Origin: an uncultured Nocardioides sp.
Lineage (GTDB): Bacteria > Actinomycetota > Actinomycetes > Propionibacteriales > Nocardioidaceae
Assembly: GCF_947488515.1 (NCBI RefSeq)
Contig: NZ_CANKZF010000002.1
Span: 186,001 to 250,000, forward strand
Reading direction: 5' to 3'
DNA: 64,000 nt
Part shown: positions 25,792 to 34,379 of the stretch, piece by piece
How the letters are laid out: every line of letters begins with the position of its first letter
Position numbering within the stretch: position 1 is the stretch's first letter
Translations under genes and position numbers: made by a program
Notes under the pieces: generated by a model
Told to the model about the DNA's origin: nothing
Databases searched by the model: none
What the model saw: the letters and a program-made list of their open reading frames with translations, nothing else

Positions 25792-26430
25792 ATGGCTGAC
25801 ATCATCCTGGGCGTCCTCGCCATCGTCGCCGGGGGCGCGATGCTCGTCGCCGGCCAGCTCGTGCTGCGTCTCGTGATCCCCGTCTGGGGCTTCTTCGCCG
25901 GCTTCGCCTTCGGCGCCGGCATCGTGGCGGGGTTCGCCGACGAGCACTTCCTCGGCACCGTGCTCGGGTGGGTGCTGGGCCTGGTCTTCGCGGTGATCTT
26001 CGCGGTCCTGGCCTACCTGTACTACTACGTGGCCATCGTCCTCGCGATGGGCGCGGCCGGGTTCGCGATCGGCTCGGGCCTCGTCGTCGCCCTCGGTATC
26101 TCCTGGAGCTGGGTGGCCGTCCTGGTCGGCCTGGTCGTCGGCCTCGTGCTCGGCCTGCTGTCGGTGTTCACCAACGTGCCGATGATGGTGCTCGTCATCG
26201 TCGGCTCCATCGCCGGTGCCGTCGGCGTGACGGGCGGACTCATGCTGCTGGTGGGCTCACTGAACTCCTCCGACTTCACCCGGGGCGACTTCACCGACCG
26301 CGTCTCGAGCAGCTTCGGGTGGTCCCTGCTCCTGCTGGTGCTCGCCCTCGGCGGCATCGCCATCCAGGCCATGCAGCGTGCCCTCAGGCGCCAGACCATC
26401 CGTGAAGCCTGGTACGTCGAGGTCCCCTGA
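25792..26430 (+). CDS. Multi-pass membrane protein (DUF4203-like)
   Basis: Protein of 212 residues with seven hydrophobic helices, several rich in Gly and Val (GFAFGAGIVAGFADEHFLGT; AMGAAGFAIGSGLVVALG). Layout and composition resemble the TM7S3/TM198-like DUF4203 family. The last 20 residues are charged and cytoplasmic. TACATT, a -10-like hexamer, lies ten bases before the ATG. Function unknown. Confidence 0.75.
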   Translation: MADIILGVLAIVAGGAMLVAGQLVLRLVIPVWGFFAGFAFGAGIVAGFADEHFLGTVLGWVLGLVFAVIFAVLAYLYYYVAIVLAMGAAGFAIGSGLVVALGISWSWVAVLVGLVVGLVLGLLSVFTNVPMMVLVIVGSIAGAVGVTGGLMLLVGSLNSSDFTRGDFTDRVSSSFGWSLLLLVLALGGIAIQAMQRALRRQTIREAWYVEVP

Positions 26431-26476
26431 CACGCCCGATCGATCGAGGTCGACGAGGACGCCCGCGGGGCTCATG

Positions 26477-26490
26477 GTTGGCGTGCCAAC
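26477..26490. promoter_or_regulatory. Perfect 14-bp palindrome upstream of 26534
   Basis: GTTGGCGTGCCAAC is a perfect inverted repeat 43 bases before the start codon of the next gene. It could be an operator or an upstream hairpin; no regulator is adjacent. Confidence 0.35.
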
Positions 26491-26533
26491 GGGAACGGGA
26501 CCACATCGACCACGAGCGAGGGGAGCCCGGCCC

Positions 26534-26833
26534 ATGACCCATCACGACGACGTACCAGACGCCGCAGCCGAGGAGCGGGAGTCGACGCCGAACGCGTCCG
26601 GCCCCGAAGGCGCGGCGGGCGGCATGGGCTCGAGCAGCGAACGGGTCGGCCACACAGGGCCCGGACAGGTGGGTGCGGACGGCCTCCGGGACACCTCGGT
26701 CGTGGACGCCGATGCCGATGCGCCGCCGGAGCAGAGCCGCGGTGGCGAGGAACCCCAGCCGGACGGACTCGAGCCGAAGGCCGGCTACCCCAGCCTGGAC
26801 CCGCGACACGAGGACAAGCCCTACAAGGTCTGA
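26534..26833 (+). CDS. Acidic, probably disordered hypothetical protein
   Basis: Protein of 99 residues, rich in Asp, Glu, Gly and Pro, with no hydrophobic core. It ends in PSLDPRHEDKPYKV. GAGGGGAG precedes the ATG at 26534. Codon third positions are strongly G/C, supporting real coding. Likely intrinsically disordered; no family recognised. Confidence 0.6.
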   Translation: MTHHDDVPDAAAEERESTPNASGPEGAAGGMGSSSERVGHTGPGQVGADGLRDTSVVDADADAPPEQSRGGEEPQPDGLEPKAGYPSLDPRHEDKPYKV

Positions 26834-26947
26834 CCCCGAGCCGACCACGTCCCACTTTTCCCGGGGCGGTCGGGACTCCCGTCCCGTGTGTCCAGCCCGA
26901 GGGGCGCCCATCCTCGATGGCATCGGATGCCACGAAGGAGACGGGAC

Positions 26948-28438
26948 ATGGACACACACGGAGGCACAGCAGGTTCATCGAGGCGGGCTCCCGGACGGGT
27001 CACGACGCCTCGTCTGGCCCTGGCGGGCTTCGCGCTCGTCGCGCCACTGATGGCGGTTGTTCCGGCGAGCGCCGCCGCGGGGACGTGTGACGGCAGGGCC
27101 GCGACCCATCTCGGCACGCCGGGCGACGACGTGCTCACCGGGACCAACGGCGACGACGTGATGGTCGGGCTGGGGGGCGACGACACGATCTCGGGCTTCC
27201 TCGGCAACGACGTCATCTGTGGCGATGAGGGGACGGACCGGCTGGGCGGGTTCGCGGGCGACGACCGCATCTTCGGCGGGTTCGACAGCGATGCGGGCGG
27301 CGACGTCATCTGGCCGGGAGCGGGCAACGACTTCGTCGACGCCGGCCTCGATCCCCTGACGCGCGACGACTACTCCCTCCCCGCGGACACGATGCTCTAC
27401 TCCGACCTCCTCGAGGCTGGAATCGCCGGCGGGATCAGGGCCGACCTCACTCCCGTCGGCGGACTGGGCTACGTGGCAGAGCCGTCCGGCACCGACCAGG
27501 TCGTCGTGACCGAGGCCCTGAGCATCGTGGGCACGCGCACCGCGGACGTCCTGATCGGCTCGCCGTACCTCGACGTGCTGATCGGGCGCGGCGGCGCTGA
27601 CCAGATCGACGGCGCCGGCGGCAACGACACCCTCGCCTCAGACTTCACGGACACGGACGTCGACCCGGCAACCGACGCCCCGGACGACATCGACGGAGGC
27701 CCGGGCATGGACTGGATCCGCCTGGGGCAGGCCGGGGGTACGGCGCGTGGCGGGGGCGACATGGACCACCTCGAGGCCCACCCGCAGACGGCCCCGGCCG
27801 TCCTGCGCGGCCAGGACGGGGACGACCAGATCCTGGTCCAGGCCGTGGAGGACGTCGACGTCGACGCCGGCAAGGGTCATGACGACATCTACGTCAGGCT
27901 CACCCGCACCTCGCGCGGGACGTCGGTGGACGGAGGCGGAGCCAGGGACCTTGTCACCTTCGACGTCCGGAAGGCGGGCTTCGGCAAGGGCGCGCCGATC
28001 ACTGTGGACTTGGACCGCGGGGTGCTCCGGACCAAGGCGCGGGCCGGTCGGGTGCGCAGCCTCGAGGTCCTGTTCATCCTGGGCGAGGACACAGGCTGGC
28101 GGGTCCATGGCACCCATCGCAACGAGGCCCTGATCATGCGGGGAGGACGCAGCCTGGAGGCCGTGATGCGCGGAGGTCGCGACTCCGTCGTCGCCACCCG
28201 AGGGCCGGACGTCCTGGACCTGGGCACGGGGCGCGGCGACTTCGCGAACGGCCGCCAGGGGAAGGACACCTGCCTCGGCGCCGAGCGAGTGATGAACTGT
28301 GAGAACCGGAGCTCCGGCCGGTCAGGTCGAGCCCCACTCCTCCCCGGTGCGCGGGCACGCGAGGCGGTCGAGCGACTCGAGCGCGGCACGCAGGTCGTGC
28401 CGCGGCTGCCGCTCGAGGAGTTCGAGCTACGCGGGTGA
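26948..28438 (+). CDS. Secreted RTX-like calcium-binding repeat protein
   Basis: Protein of 496 residues. A signal peptide (residues 1-39, cleavage after VPASAAA) is followed by clustered RTX-type nonapeptides: GTPGDDVLTGTNGDDVMVG, LGGDDTISGFLGNDVICGD, later GRGGADQIDGAGGNDTLAS. Such repeats fold as a calcium-dependent beta-roll outside the cell. The C-terminal half has degenerate repeats and a CLGAERVMNCE cysteine pair. No lytic or adhesive domain is recognisable. AAGGAG sets the start at 26948. A second protein of this type is encoded at 30991. Confidence 0.8.
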   Translation: MDTHGGTAGSSRRAPGRVTTPRLALAGFALVAPLMAVVPASAAAGTCDGRAATHLGTPGDDVLTGTNGDDVMVGLGGDDTISGFLGNDVICGDEGTDRLGGFAGDDRIFGGFDSDAGGDVIWPGAGNDFVDAGLDPLTRDDYSLPADTMLYSDLLEAGIAGGIRADLTPVGGLGYVAEPSGTDQVVVTEALSIVGTRTADVLIGSPYLDVLIGRGGADQIDGAGGNDTLASDFTDTDVDPATDAPDDIDGGPGMDWIRLGQAGGTARGGGDMDHLEAHPQTAPAVLRGQDGDDQILVQAVEDVDVDAGKGHDDIYVRLTRTSRGTSVDGGGARDLVTFDVRKAGFGKGAPITVDLDRGVLRTKARAGRVRSLEVLFILGEDTGWRVHGTHRNEALIMRGGRSLEAVMRGGRDSVVATRGPDVLDLGTGRGDFANGRQGKDTCLGAERVMNCENRSSGRSGRAPLLPGARAREAVERLERGTQVVPRLPLEEFELRG

Positions 28439-28470
28439 TCGAGCCTCGACCCGACCGGTGGGACAGGGAC

Positions 28471-29355
28471 TCAGGCAGGGGTCAGCGTGGCGCCCATGGC
28501 GGCGATGTGTACCGGCGTCGAGCCGCAGCATCCGCCGACCAGGTCGATCCCGAGCTCGGCCAGCCGGGCGGCGTGCGACGCCATGTCGCCAGCAGTGGCG
28601 TCGTACTCGAAGTGGTCTCCGACCACCTGCGGAAGCCCGGCGTTGGACTGGGCGACCAGGAGGAGGTCGCCGGTGCGGGCCTGCGCCATCTCCGCGGCGA
28701 TGATCTCCATCTCCGCGGGACCGCGACCGCAGTTGGCACCCACGGCGTCGGCACCTGCCGCGGCAAGGTGCGCCACGGCGTCGCCGGGGCGGACGCCCAT
28801 CATGGTGCGCAGGTTCGTGTCGAAGCTCATCGTCACGACGACCGGAAGACCGGGCGCGACCTCCCGCGCCGCGGCGAGGGCCGCGTCAGCCTCGCCGAGG
28901 TCGCTCAGCGTCTCGACCAGCACCAGGTCGATCCCGCCCTCGACCAGCGCGGTGAGCTGTTCGGCGAACAGCGCCTGGGCCTCCTCGCCGGTCAGGGTCC
29001 CGAGCGGCGCCAGCAGCTCGCCGGTCGGGCCGAGGTCGCCGGCGACGAGCAGTCCGTGCTCGTCCGCCACCGATCGTGCCAGCTGCGCCGCCGCCCGGTT
29101 CACCTCGCCGACGCGGTCGCCGAGCCCGTGCAGGTCCAGGCGAGGCCGGGTGCCCCCGAAGCTGTTGGTCGTCAGCAGCCGGGCCCCCGCCGTGGCGTAG
29201 GCCGCGTGCGCCGCGCGCACCGCATCGGGGTTCTCGAGGTTCCAGAGCTCTCCGGGTACGCCGTCCTCGAGGCCGCTGTCCTGGAGCAGCGTGCCCATGC
29301 CGCCGTCGAGCAGGACCGGACGGTCCGTGCGCAGCAGCGCCCCGAGCCGGTTCAC
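28471..29355 (-). CDS. Homocysteine S-methyltransferase family protein
   Basis: Protein of 294 residues. LLDGGMGTLLQDSGLEDG opens the barrel. Zinc ligands are in VGANCGRGP (near residue 205) and GGCCGSTPVHI near the C terminus, the three-cysteine site of MetH/BHMT-type enzymes. It transfers a methyl group to a thiol, normally homocysteine; the methyl donor (betaine, S-methylmethionine or a corrinoid protein) is not evident. The GTG start at 29355 overlaps the stop of the upstream small gene (GTGA), so the two are coupled. Confidence 0.85.
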   Translation of the reverse strand: MNRLGALLRTDRPVLLDGGMGTLLQDSGLEDGVPGELWNLENPDAVRAAHAAYATAGARLLTTNSFGGTRPRLDLHGLGDRVGEVNRAAAQLARSVADEHGLLVAGDLGPTGELLAPLGTLTGEEAQALFAEQLTALVEGGIDLVLVETLSDLGEADAALAAAREVAPGLPVVVTMSFDTNLRTMMGVRPGDAVAHLAAAGADAVGANCGRGPAEMEIIAAEMAQARTGDLLLVAQSNAGLPQVVGDHFEYDATAGDMASHAARLAELGIDLVGGCCGSTPVHIAAMGATLTPA

Positions 29356-29645
29356 TGGCCCAGCTCGTCGAGGTATCGGTTGATCCTGTCGGCCGGCCAC
29401 TCCGCGTCGAGCTCGGCGACGACCCGGTCGAGCACCTCGCTCGGCGTGCCGTCGGCCTCGGTCCACGGAGACCGTTCCCAGCCCGCCAGGTAGTCGTCGG
29501 CCCCGGTGTCACCGAGCCGCATCGCAGCCTCGTCGATCGCCTCCTGGAACCGCGGCGCGAGCTGCGACTTCACCGTTTCCTCGTCCGCCCGGGCAGCGAC
29601 CATCGACGGAAGGTCGCGCCACCGGGTCACCTGGTACTCCGCCAT
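29352..29645 (-). CDS. Small Virulence_fact-type protein
   Basis: Protein of 97 residues beginning MAEYQVTRWRDLPSMVAARA, with ARFQEAIDEAAMRLGDTGAD in the middle. This matches what I remember of a small family called 'virulence factor' in domain databases, often next to methyltransferase or folate genes. Despite the name no virulence role is shown. It is first in a two-gene operon with the homocysteine methyltransferase-like gene, suggesting a role in one-carbon metabolism. Confidence 0.7.
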   Translation of the reverse strand: MAEYQVTRWRDLPSMVAARADEETVKSQLAPRFQEAIDEAAMRLGDTGADDYLAGWERSPWTEADGTPSEVLDRVVAELDAEWPADRINRYLDELGQ

Positions 29646-29827
29646 GTGTCGCAGCGTAGTTCCGGCGCTGCGTCTCGACGGGGATCGTCCGGGGAGTGAG
29701 GAGACCAGTGTTGGACTGCCGTCGCGGCTGATGCTCTCACCCTCCGCGGGTGAGCGGCGACCACCGTCCGCGGTGCCACACTGCGGCACACCGGTCGTCC
29801 GACCGGACCTGCGAGGAGGGCACTGCC

Positions 29828-30223
29828 ATGGACTCCAACATCAACGACTTCTGGGACGTGCTCCTGTGGTCCTTCTGGTTCTTCATCTGGATCGCTGCAC
29901 TCATGGTGTGGTTCCGGTGCCTGTTCGACCTGTTCGGTGACCACACGCTCAGCGGCTGGGGCAAGGCCGGATGGGCGCTCCTCCTCATCGTCGTGCCCTG
30001 GCTGGGTGCCCTGATCTACCTGATCGCCCGCGGCCGCAGCATGAACGAACGGCAGCTCACCAGGGCGAAGGAGATGCAGGCCGCGCAGGAGCAGTACATC
30101 CAACAGGTCGCCGGCACGTCGACCTCACCTGCCGACCAGATCGCCAACGCCAAGGCGCTGCTCGACTCCGGCACCATCGACCAGAGCGAGTTCGACGCAC
30201 TGAAGGCCAAGGCTCTCGCCTGA
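29828..30223 (+). CDS. Membrane protein with PLDc_N-type helices and C-terminal SHOCT domain
   Basis: Protein of 131 residues. Two transmembrane helices (about 14-35 and 47-67) are joined by a short polar loop, followed by a coiled region and a SHOCT module (PADQIANAKALLDSGTIDQSE, then FDALKAKALA). Proteins of this layout are common in actinobacteria and bind unknown partners. A GGAGG RBS precedes the ATG at 29828. It is the last ordinary gene before the repeat-bearing accessory region. Confidence 0.8.
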   Translation: MDSNINDFWDVLLWSFWFFIWIAALMVWFRCLFDLFGDHTLSGWGKAGWALLLIVVPWLGALIYLIARGRSMNERQLTRAKEMQAAQEQYIQQVAGTSTSPADQIANAKALLDSGTIDQSEFDALKAKALA

Positions 30224-30579
30224 CCCCTCCGCCGGGGCCTCGCCACCTTCTTCGTCCACGCCTCGTCTGATCGCTCACCGCTGTGATCGCCGCATGGCTC
30301 GTTGAGAACGTCCAACACCTCGACCAGCAGGACGGCTGAACGTCCCAGCCGGATCTCGGCATGCCCGGATAGTCAAGGGGTCCGGCAGGCGGCGGTCTGA
30401 CGCATCGTTGCGGTGGGTCCGGACGTTCCAGTCCGGCTGGCCGGTTCGTCGTGAGGACCTCCTTTGGGGCTCTCGGCCAGGGTGCCCGGGCCGGACCGAG
30501 GTACCCCGCGGACTGTCTAGACGTGGACGGCTGACCTGCCCAACGAGGCATACGCTGGTGGTGCTTGGAGGTGGTCGCC
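30224..30579. other. Intergenic region with repeat copy 1
   Basis: No convincing gene in 356 bases. Contains the first 18-bp repeat (30386-30403) and, after it, a GTCCGGACGTTCC segment of which related forms recur near other copies. It marks the left edge of the accessory region. Confidence 0.6.
30386..30403 (+). repeat. Accessory-region repeat, copy 1
   Basis: CAGGCGGCGGTCTGACGC, 16 of 18 bases as in the consensus CAGGCGGCGGAATGACGC. Lies between the SHOCT gene and the small membrane gene at 30580. Confidence 0.75.
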
Positions 30580-30717
30580 GTGGATCCGTTCGTGATCGGT
30601 ATCGCGCTGATTGTCCTGTTCTTCGCCTGGGCGGGATGGAAGTTGCGTGGCAGGGACAACCGGATGGGTCCTGAGCTCAAGGGCGAGCGTGATCGCCGCA
30701 CCGAGAGACTGTTTTAA
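30580..30717 (+). CDS. Single-pass small membrane protein (45 residues)
   Basis: The GTG at 30580 is preceded by GGAGGT at eight bases. The product begins with a hydrophobic helix (VIGIALIVLFFAWAGW, residues 5-20), then a strongly basic and acidic tail ending in KGERDRRTERLF. The stop is TAA, unusual in this DNA. Too short for usual ORF thresholds but well formed. Function unknown. Confidence 0.6.
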   Translation: MDPFVIGIALIVLFFAWAGWKLRGRDNRMGPELKGERDRRTERLF

Positions 30718-30990
30718 GGCGTGTCAAACGGCTGCCTGTGCGGCCAATATGCGACGTCACAGATGACCAATGACCATCCGCAGGTAGCCCATGCTGGCCC
30801 CGTGGTCGTTCGCATCGGCAAGATCCCATGTGCAAGTGCGGCGCCGAAACGCGGCGGATAGACGCGCTGGGATCAGACGATGCGCAGGTGTCTTTGGCGT
30901 TCGATGAATGACCCAACGGTGACCTGCGTGACCATCGCCGGGCGCCCGCGCCCCACTTTGGGGAATGCAGACGGCCGGATTGCTCAACGC

Positions 30991-31929
30991 TCATCTTTCA
31001 TCGGGGCCGCGTTCGCAGCCGAGGAGCATGCCGGCGGCACGCCTAGGAAAGCACGTGTCATTCCCTTCGCCACCCGCCAATACGTCCGGTCCTGGGCCGC
31101 CATCGAGAGAATCGTGTCCACGCCCCGCCAACAAGACGTCGATTCCACCCTGTCCGTTCAGCCCGTCGTCCCCACCTTCCGCGCGCAGCTTGTCGCCGCC
31201 CGGTCCGCCGAACAGTCGATCGGCGCTTGGCCCTCCAACCAGGCGATCGGCGCCTGAACCTCCTGAGACGAGTCCCTCGCCCTGCCGAGTGATGATCACA
31301 TCGGCACCGCCACCGCCTGCAACAATGTCGCGCCCGCCACCACCGACAATTGTCTCCGCGTTCGCTCCGCCGCAGATCACGTCGTCGTTGCTGCTTCCGA
31401 GGAAAACTCTGGATGCCGGGTCTGTGACAGTGCACGTGTCGATGCGGAAGGCCGCCGCGAACCCTCCCGTGAAGGTGGACAAGGTACGGAAGGACAACCG
31501 ATGGCTGCCCGGGCGCAAGGTCGTCACACCCGAGCTGAACCTACGGTCAAGGATGGCTCGCCAGCCGTTTCGAACCGAACCACACGAGGGGGCAACGGTG
31601 AGCGGCGAACCGTTGCTGATCGCAACCCCGCTGTCCAGGACCTGCATGCGATCTCCCACGCAGGCCGCGTCGGTATAACTCAGGACAAGGCGATCGCTGG
31701 TAATCACCTCGAATGGCTCGGTCGTCTTCCCCACTTCGCCCATGTCGATGTCGATCCATCCAGCGTCCACCAGCTCCGTGATCGGAACCGCCGACGTCCG
31801 TCGCTCGCTCGATTCGCGATTCGCAATGCGGTCCTCGGTCGCGCCCGCGGGCGCAGCGAGAGCCACCATGGCCACCATACTCGCGACGGGTGCCCAGATG
31901 TCCTTGCTGGCGATTCCCTCGTATCCCAT
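30991..31929 (-). CDS. Secreted protein with C-terminal RTX-like repeats
   Basis: Protein of 312 residues. A signal peptide ends near AAPAGA (residue ~29). Residues ~45-170 form a beta-rich domain of unknown type with one cysteine pair. From about 185 come RTX nonapeptides: SSNDDVICGGANAETIVGG, GGGGADVIITRQGE, GGPGGDKLRAEGGDDGLNG, and it ends in a CFPRRAAGMLLGCE pair. The beta-roll should form in extracellular calcium. Start ATG 31929 has GAGGT seven bases upstream. Less GC-rich than the related gene at 26948. Confidence 0.75.
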   Translation of the reverse strand: MGYEGIASKDIWAPVASMVAMVALAAPAGATEDRIANRESSERRTSAVPITELVDAGWIDIDMGEVGKTTEPFEVITSDRLVLSYTDAACVGDRMQVLDSGVAISNGSPLTVAPSCGSVRNGWRAILDRRFSSGVTTLRPGSHRLSFRTLSTFTGGFAAAFRIDTCTVTDPASRVFLGSSNDDVICGGANAETIVGGGGRDIVAGGGGADVIITRQGEGLVSGGSGADRLVGGPSADRLFGGPGGDKLRAEGGDDGLNGQGGIDVLLAGRGHDSLDGGPGPDVLAGGEGNDTCFPRRAAGMLLGCERGPDER

Positions 31930-32308
31930 ATCGGCCACCTCGGTCCTGGCGCAGCGTTGAGCCGCCGCGCGCTTGGTAGACGAGCAAGGACCAGCCACAG
32001 GTTTCGCGCTTGGCCGGTGCCAGTTCGATGACACCACTCTCTGCCCTCAAGCCGCCCGGCAAGAATACCCCAAACGCATCACTAGCCGACCACGCCGGCC
32101 AGCCATACGTGCATGCAGCCACGGTCCCGATGCCCTTCAAGCGGGGGTAGGAAGCAGTGAGCCCATGTCGCGCTCATCGGCGAGTTGCGCTCGGCAGTCC
32201 GCTTTCGCGCAAAGCTCCGACCATGCCCTATTCAGGCGCGTCGGCGTCATCGTTCCCTAAGGCGGCGATAGGCCCCGCTAGGTCCGGTCTCGTCGTAGGG
32301 TCTGCGCC
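31930..32308. other. Intergenic region, nothing recognised
   Basis: No gene, repeat copy or clear hairpin found in 379 bases. It must hold the promoter of the RTX-like gene on the minus strand. Confidence 0.5.
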
Positions 32309-32497
32309 ATGGCGGTGCACGACGATGATTTGTTTGAGTTCGACGGTGATCGCGAGATGCCTGACACCGTCGAGGACTTGTTGACGACCGCGGCCGAGCA
32401 GGAGGTCGAGCGGTTCTCGATGCACGAACTCGGGCGGTGCCACGAGCTGGAGGGGCCGTGCCAACTTTGCAGGGACCAAAACTCGGCACGAGCGTGA
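32309..32497 (+). CDS. Small acidic hypothetical protein
   Basis: Protein of 62 residues: MAVHDDDLFEFDGDREMPDT, a Glu-rich helix (EDLLTTAAEQEVERFSM), then two Cys in GPCQLCRD that could bind metal with His and Cys in GRCHELE. TAGGG upstream is a modest RBS. It is followed 51 bases later by repeat copy 2. No family recognised; coding is likely but not certain. Confidence 0.5.
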   Translation: MAVHDDDLFEFDGDREMPDTVEDLLTTAAEQEVERFSMHELGRCHELEGPCQLCRDQNSARA

Positions 32498-32548
32498 CGG
32501 CTGCACTCTGACACCTCTCCGGGGCGACGACATCGTGATACGGGCGCG

Positions 32549-32566
32549 CAGGCGGCGGAATGACGC
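32549..32566 (+). repeat. Accessory-region repeat, copy 2
   Basis: CAGGCGGCGGAATGACGC, exact consensus. Lies 3' of the 62-residue gene and 3' of the YbjQ-like gene on the other strand. Confidence 0.8.
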
Positions 32567-32615
32567 GCGAGGCGCCGGCTACCTCGGCTCGTCCATCGCA
32601 TCGTTTCAGGCGGAC

Positions 32616-33245
32616 TCAGTGCGTTCTGGGGTCGACAGCGGCCTCGTCCATTGGCAGCGCGTCCCTTGCGGGGCGGGTTCGAACGGCAGTCCCGGACATC
32701 AGAATTGCCTGGGCCTTCTCGGACACGGTCTCTAACGCAATGACCACGTTCAGAACGTGATCGGCTCCCAATCGTCCGGCATTCTGGCGAAGTCGCTGCT
32801 CTGCAGTGCGTAAAGCACCCTCGATCGCTGCCTCGATCCCTCCGAGCGATCCGCCGAACAGGCTCATGAGGTCTGAACCGGCGTCCGACAGGACGTTCCG
32901 CGACATGACGGCGTGCGCACGCACAAGTCCCAGGGAGGCGACAACCTCGCTCCCGATAGGTGCAAGCAAGGAGGACAGCTGGATGTCGACGGTGGGAACG
33001 GTGAACATCTCAGGGGCCAGCGCTACTCGAAACTGACGTTGGTCGGCGGTGGAGCGAAAGCCCACCACTACCTGCCCCTCGTCCCCCACGAGGCTGGCCG
33101 CAAACGACGTTGGGTATGCGACCTCCAACGAACCCCGATACCAAGACGTCGCTTCTTCGCCCGCCAGCACCCGCACCGAGTTCTCGTCCATGAAGAGAGT
33201 GGCAGGCGAACCGCCAACGGTGACCGACCACTGATTGGATGCCAT
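32616..33245 (-). CDS. YbjQ-like (heavy-metal-binding domain family) protein
   Basis: Protein of 209 residues. Residues ~1-90 are a beta-rich N-terminal domain of unknown type. Residues ~100-175 match the YbjQ pattern: SDLMSLFGGSLGGIEAAIEG then AGRLGADHVLNVVIA. YbjQ proteins form pentamers; metal binding was proposed but the role is unknown. Fusion with an N-terminal domain is less common than the stand-alone form. A degenerate repeat copy lies upstream at about 33367-33385. Confidence 0.7.
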   Translation of the reverse strand: MASNQWSVTVGGSPATLFMDENSVRVLAGEEATSWYRGSLEVAYPTSFAASLVGDEGQVVVGFRSTADQRQFRVALAPEMFTVPTVDIQLSSLLAPIGSEVVASLGLVRAHAVMSRNVLSDAGSDLMSLFGGSLGGIEAAIEGALRTAEQRLRQNAGRLGADHVLNVVIALETVSEKAQAILMSGTAVRTRPARDALPMDEAAVDPRTH

Positions 33246-33425
33246 GTCGTCCTACTCCGTCACGCACTGGTGTTCCCCAGGGCGTCCTGTTGTGTGTCCC
33301 GGTACTTAAGCAGATATCCATACGCCAGTACGGCTGGTAAGCGATCGCTCAACGCGTCGAAGGTCGCATCGCGGCGGAATGGGGCATTGCAGGAGGCTCG
33401 ACCGTTTCCGTGGGATGGTTCGCGA

Positions 33426-34028
33426 ATGGACGCGGAGCCGCCTCAGGAAGCAGCTGCGATACTGCTGCGACCAGATCGTCTGTTTACTCGCGATGAGGTG
33501 CTTGCGCGTCCCTGTCCGGTTCCGGCCGCACCCGGCTTATACGCGTGGTACTTCGACGAGGTCCCTGCAGGTGTGCGCACCGACGGTGCCGTAAAGCACG
33601 GCGACCACACCCTGCTCTACGTCGGCATCTCGCCGGGCAAGCCGCCAGCCAACGGGCGCGGACCCAGCCGTCAGACGGTGCGTTCTCGTCTGAGATATCA
33701 CTACCGCGGGAACGCCTTCGGATCGACCCTGCGCCTCACACTCGGCTCACTACTAGCCGACGACCTCGGCATTGAGCTCCGGCTTGTCGGAAGCGGAACC
33801 CGTCTTACCTTCGCATCCGGCGAGGCCGAGCTCTCCAGCTGGATGGGTCGGCACGCCCATGTGTGCTGGCTGGAGACTCCCGAACCCTGGCTTCTTGAGC
33901 ACGAGATGCTCCAGCACCACGTGCTTCCGCTGAACCTGGATCAGAACAACCATTCCCCGTTCCGCCAGGAGTTGAGTGCAATCCGAGCCGCGCAACGCGC
34001 TCGGGCTCGTAGCCTCCCGGTCATCTAG
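33426..34028 (+). CDS. GIY-YIG family nuclease-like protein
   Basis: Protein of 200 residues. APGLYAWYFDEVP and TLLYVGISPGKP supply the two core GIY-YIG strands (as GLY and YVG), followed by RSRLRYHYRGNAFGSTLRLTLG, with an Arg where the catalytic Arg is expected, and a Glu in WLLEHEML. This set resembles stand-alone GIY-YIG proteins of unknown function in actinobacteria. Weak RBS; ATG 33426 is the most plausible start. It could act on DNA in repair or defence. Confidence 0.7.
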   Translation: MDAEPPQEAAAILLRPDRLFTRDEVLARPCPVPAAPGLYAWYFDEVPAGVRTDGAVKHGDHTLLYVGISPGKPPANGRGPSRQTVRSRLRYHYRGNAFGSTLRLTLGSLLADDLGIELRLVGSGTRLTFASGEAELSSWMGRHAHVCWLETPEPWLLEHEMLQHHVLPLNLDQNNHSPFRQELSAIRAAQRARARSLPVI

Positions 34029-34046
34029 AAAGGCCTGCGCGACCGC

Positions 34047-34208
34047 TCACTCGCCGGGCCGGTAGTCGCCACATAGGTAGCGAAGGAATCGGTCAGCGCG
34101 GTCGACGTAAGTGTGCACCGTGTTCTCGCTCTTGCCGGCTCGTCGGAGATCGCTCTCGAACTCGCGCAACGCCTGTTGCAACTCGAGCATCGTCCAGGAG
34201 TCCGTCAT
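34047..34208 (-). CDS. Stand-alone tyrosine-recombinase core-binding (SAM-like) domain
   Basis: Only 53 residues: LELQQALREFESDLRRAGKS then ENTVHTYVDRADRFLRYLCG. This is the N-terminal DNA-binding domain of phage-type integrases, without the catalytic R-H-R-Y domain. The ORF is closed by a proper stop and begins at an ATG after a plausible gap, so it may be a real mini-gene or an integrase remnant. No catalytic fragment is found downstream. Its presence inside the repeat array is suggestive. Confidence 0.6.
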   Translation of the reverse strand: MTDSWTMLELQQALREFESDLRRAGKSENTVHTYVDRADRFLRYLCGDYRPGE

Positions 34209-34379
34209 ACAACCAAGCATGAGTGAAAACACTGGGAGCTTGTCTAGTGCAACCGGCCAAGACACCCTGGGCTGCATAGACCATCCGCGATGGAAAGACG
34301 CGGTTCACCGACCAGGTGACCGACGAGCGCGGGTTTGTGACCAGCTCGGCAAGGCTGGGGTGCTGCAGAACGGCCTGCG

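Noticed and set aside
30757..30987. 76-codon minus-strand frame upstream of the RTX-like gene's 3' end
   Set aside because: Composition is random, no RBS, no hydrophobic core; treated as non-coding.
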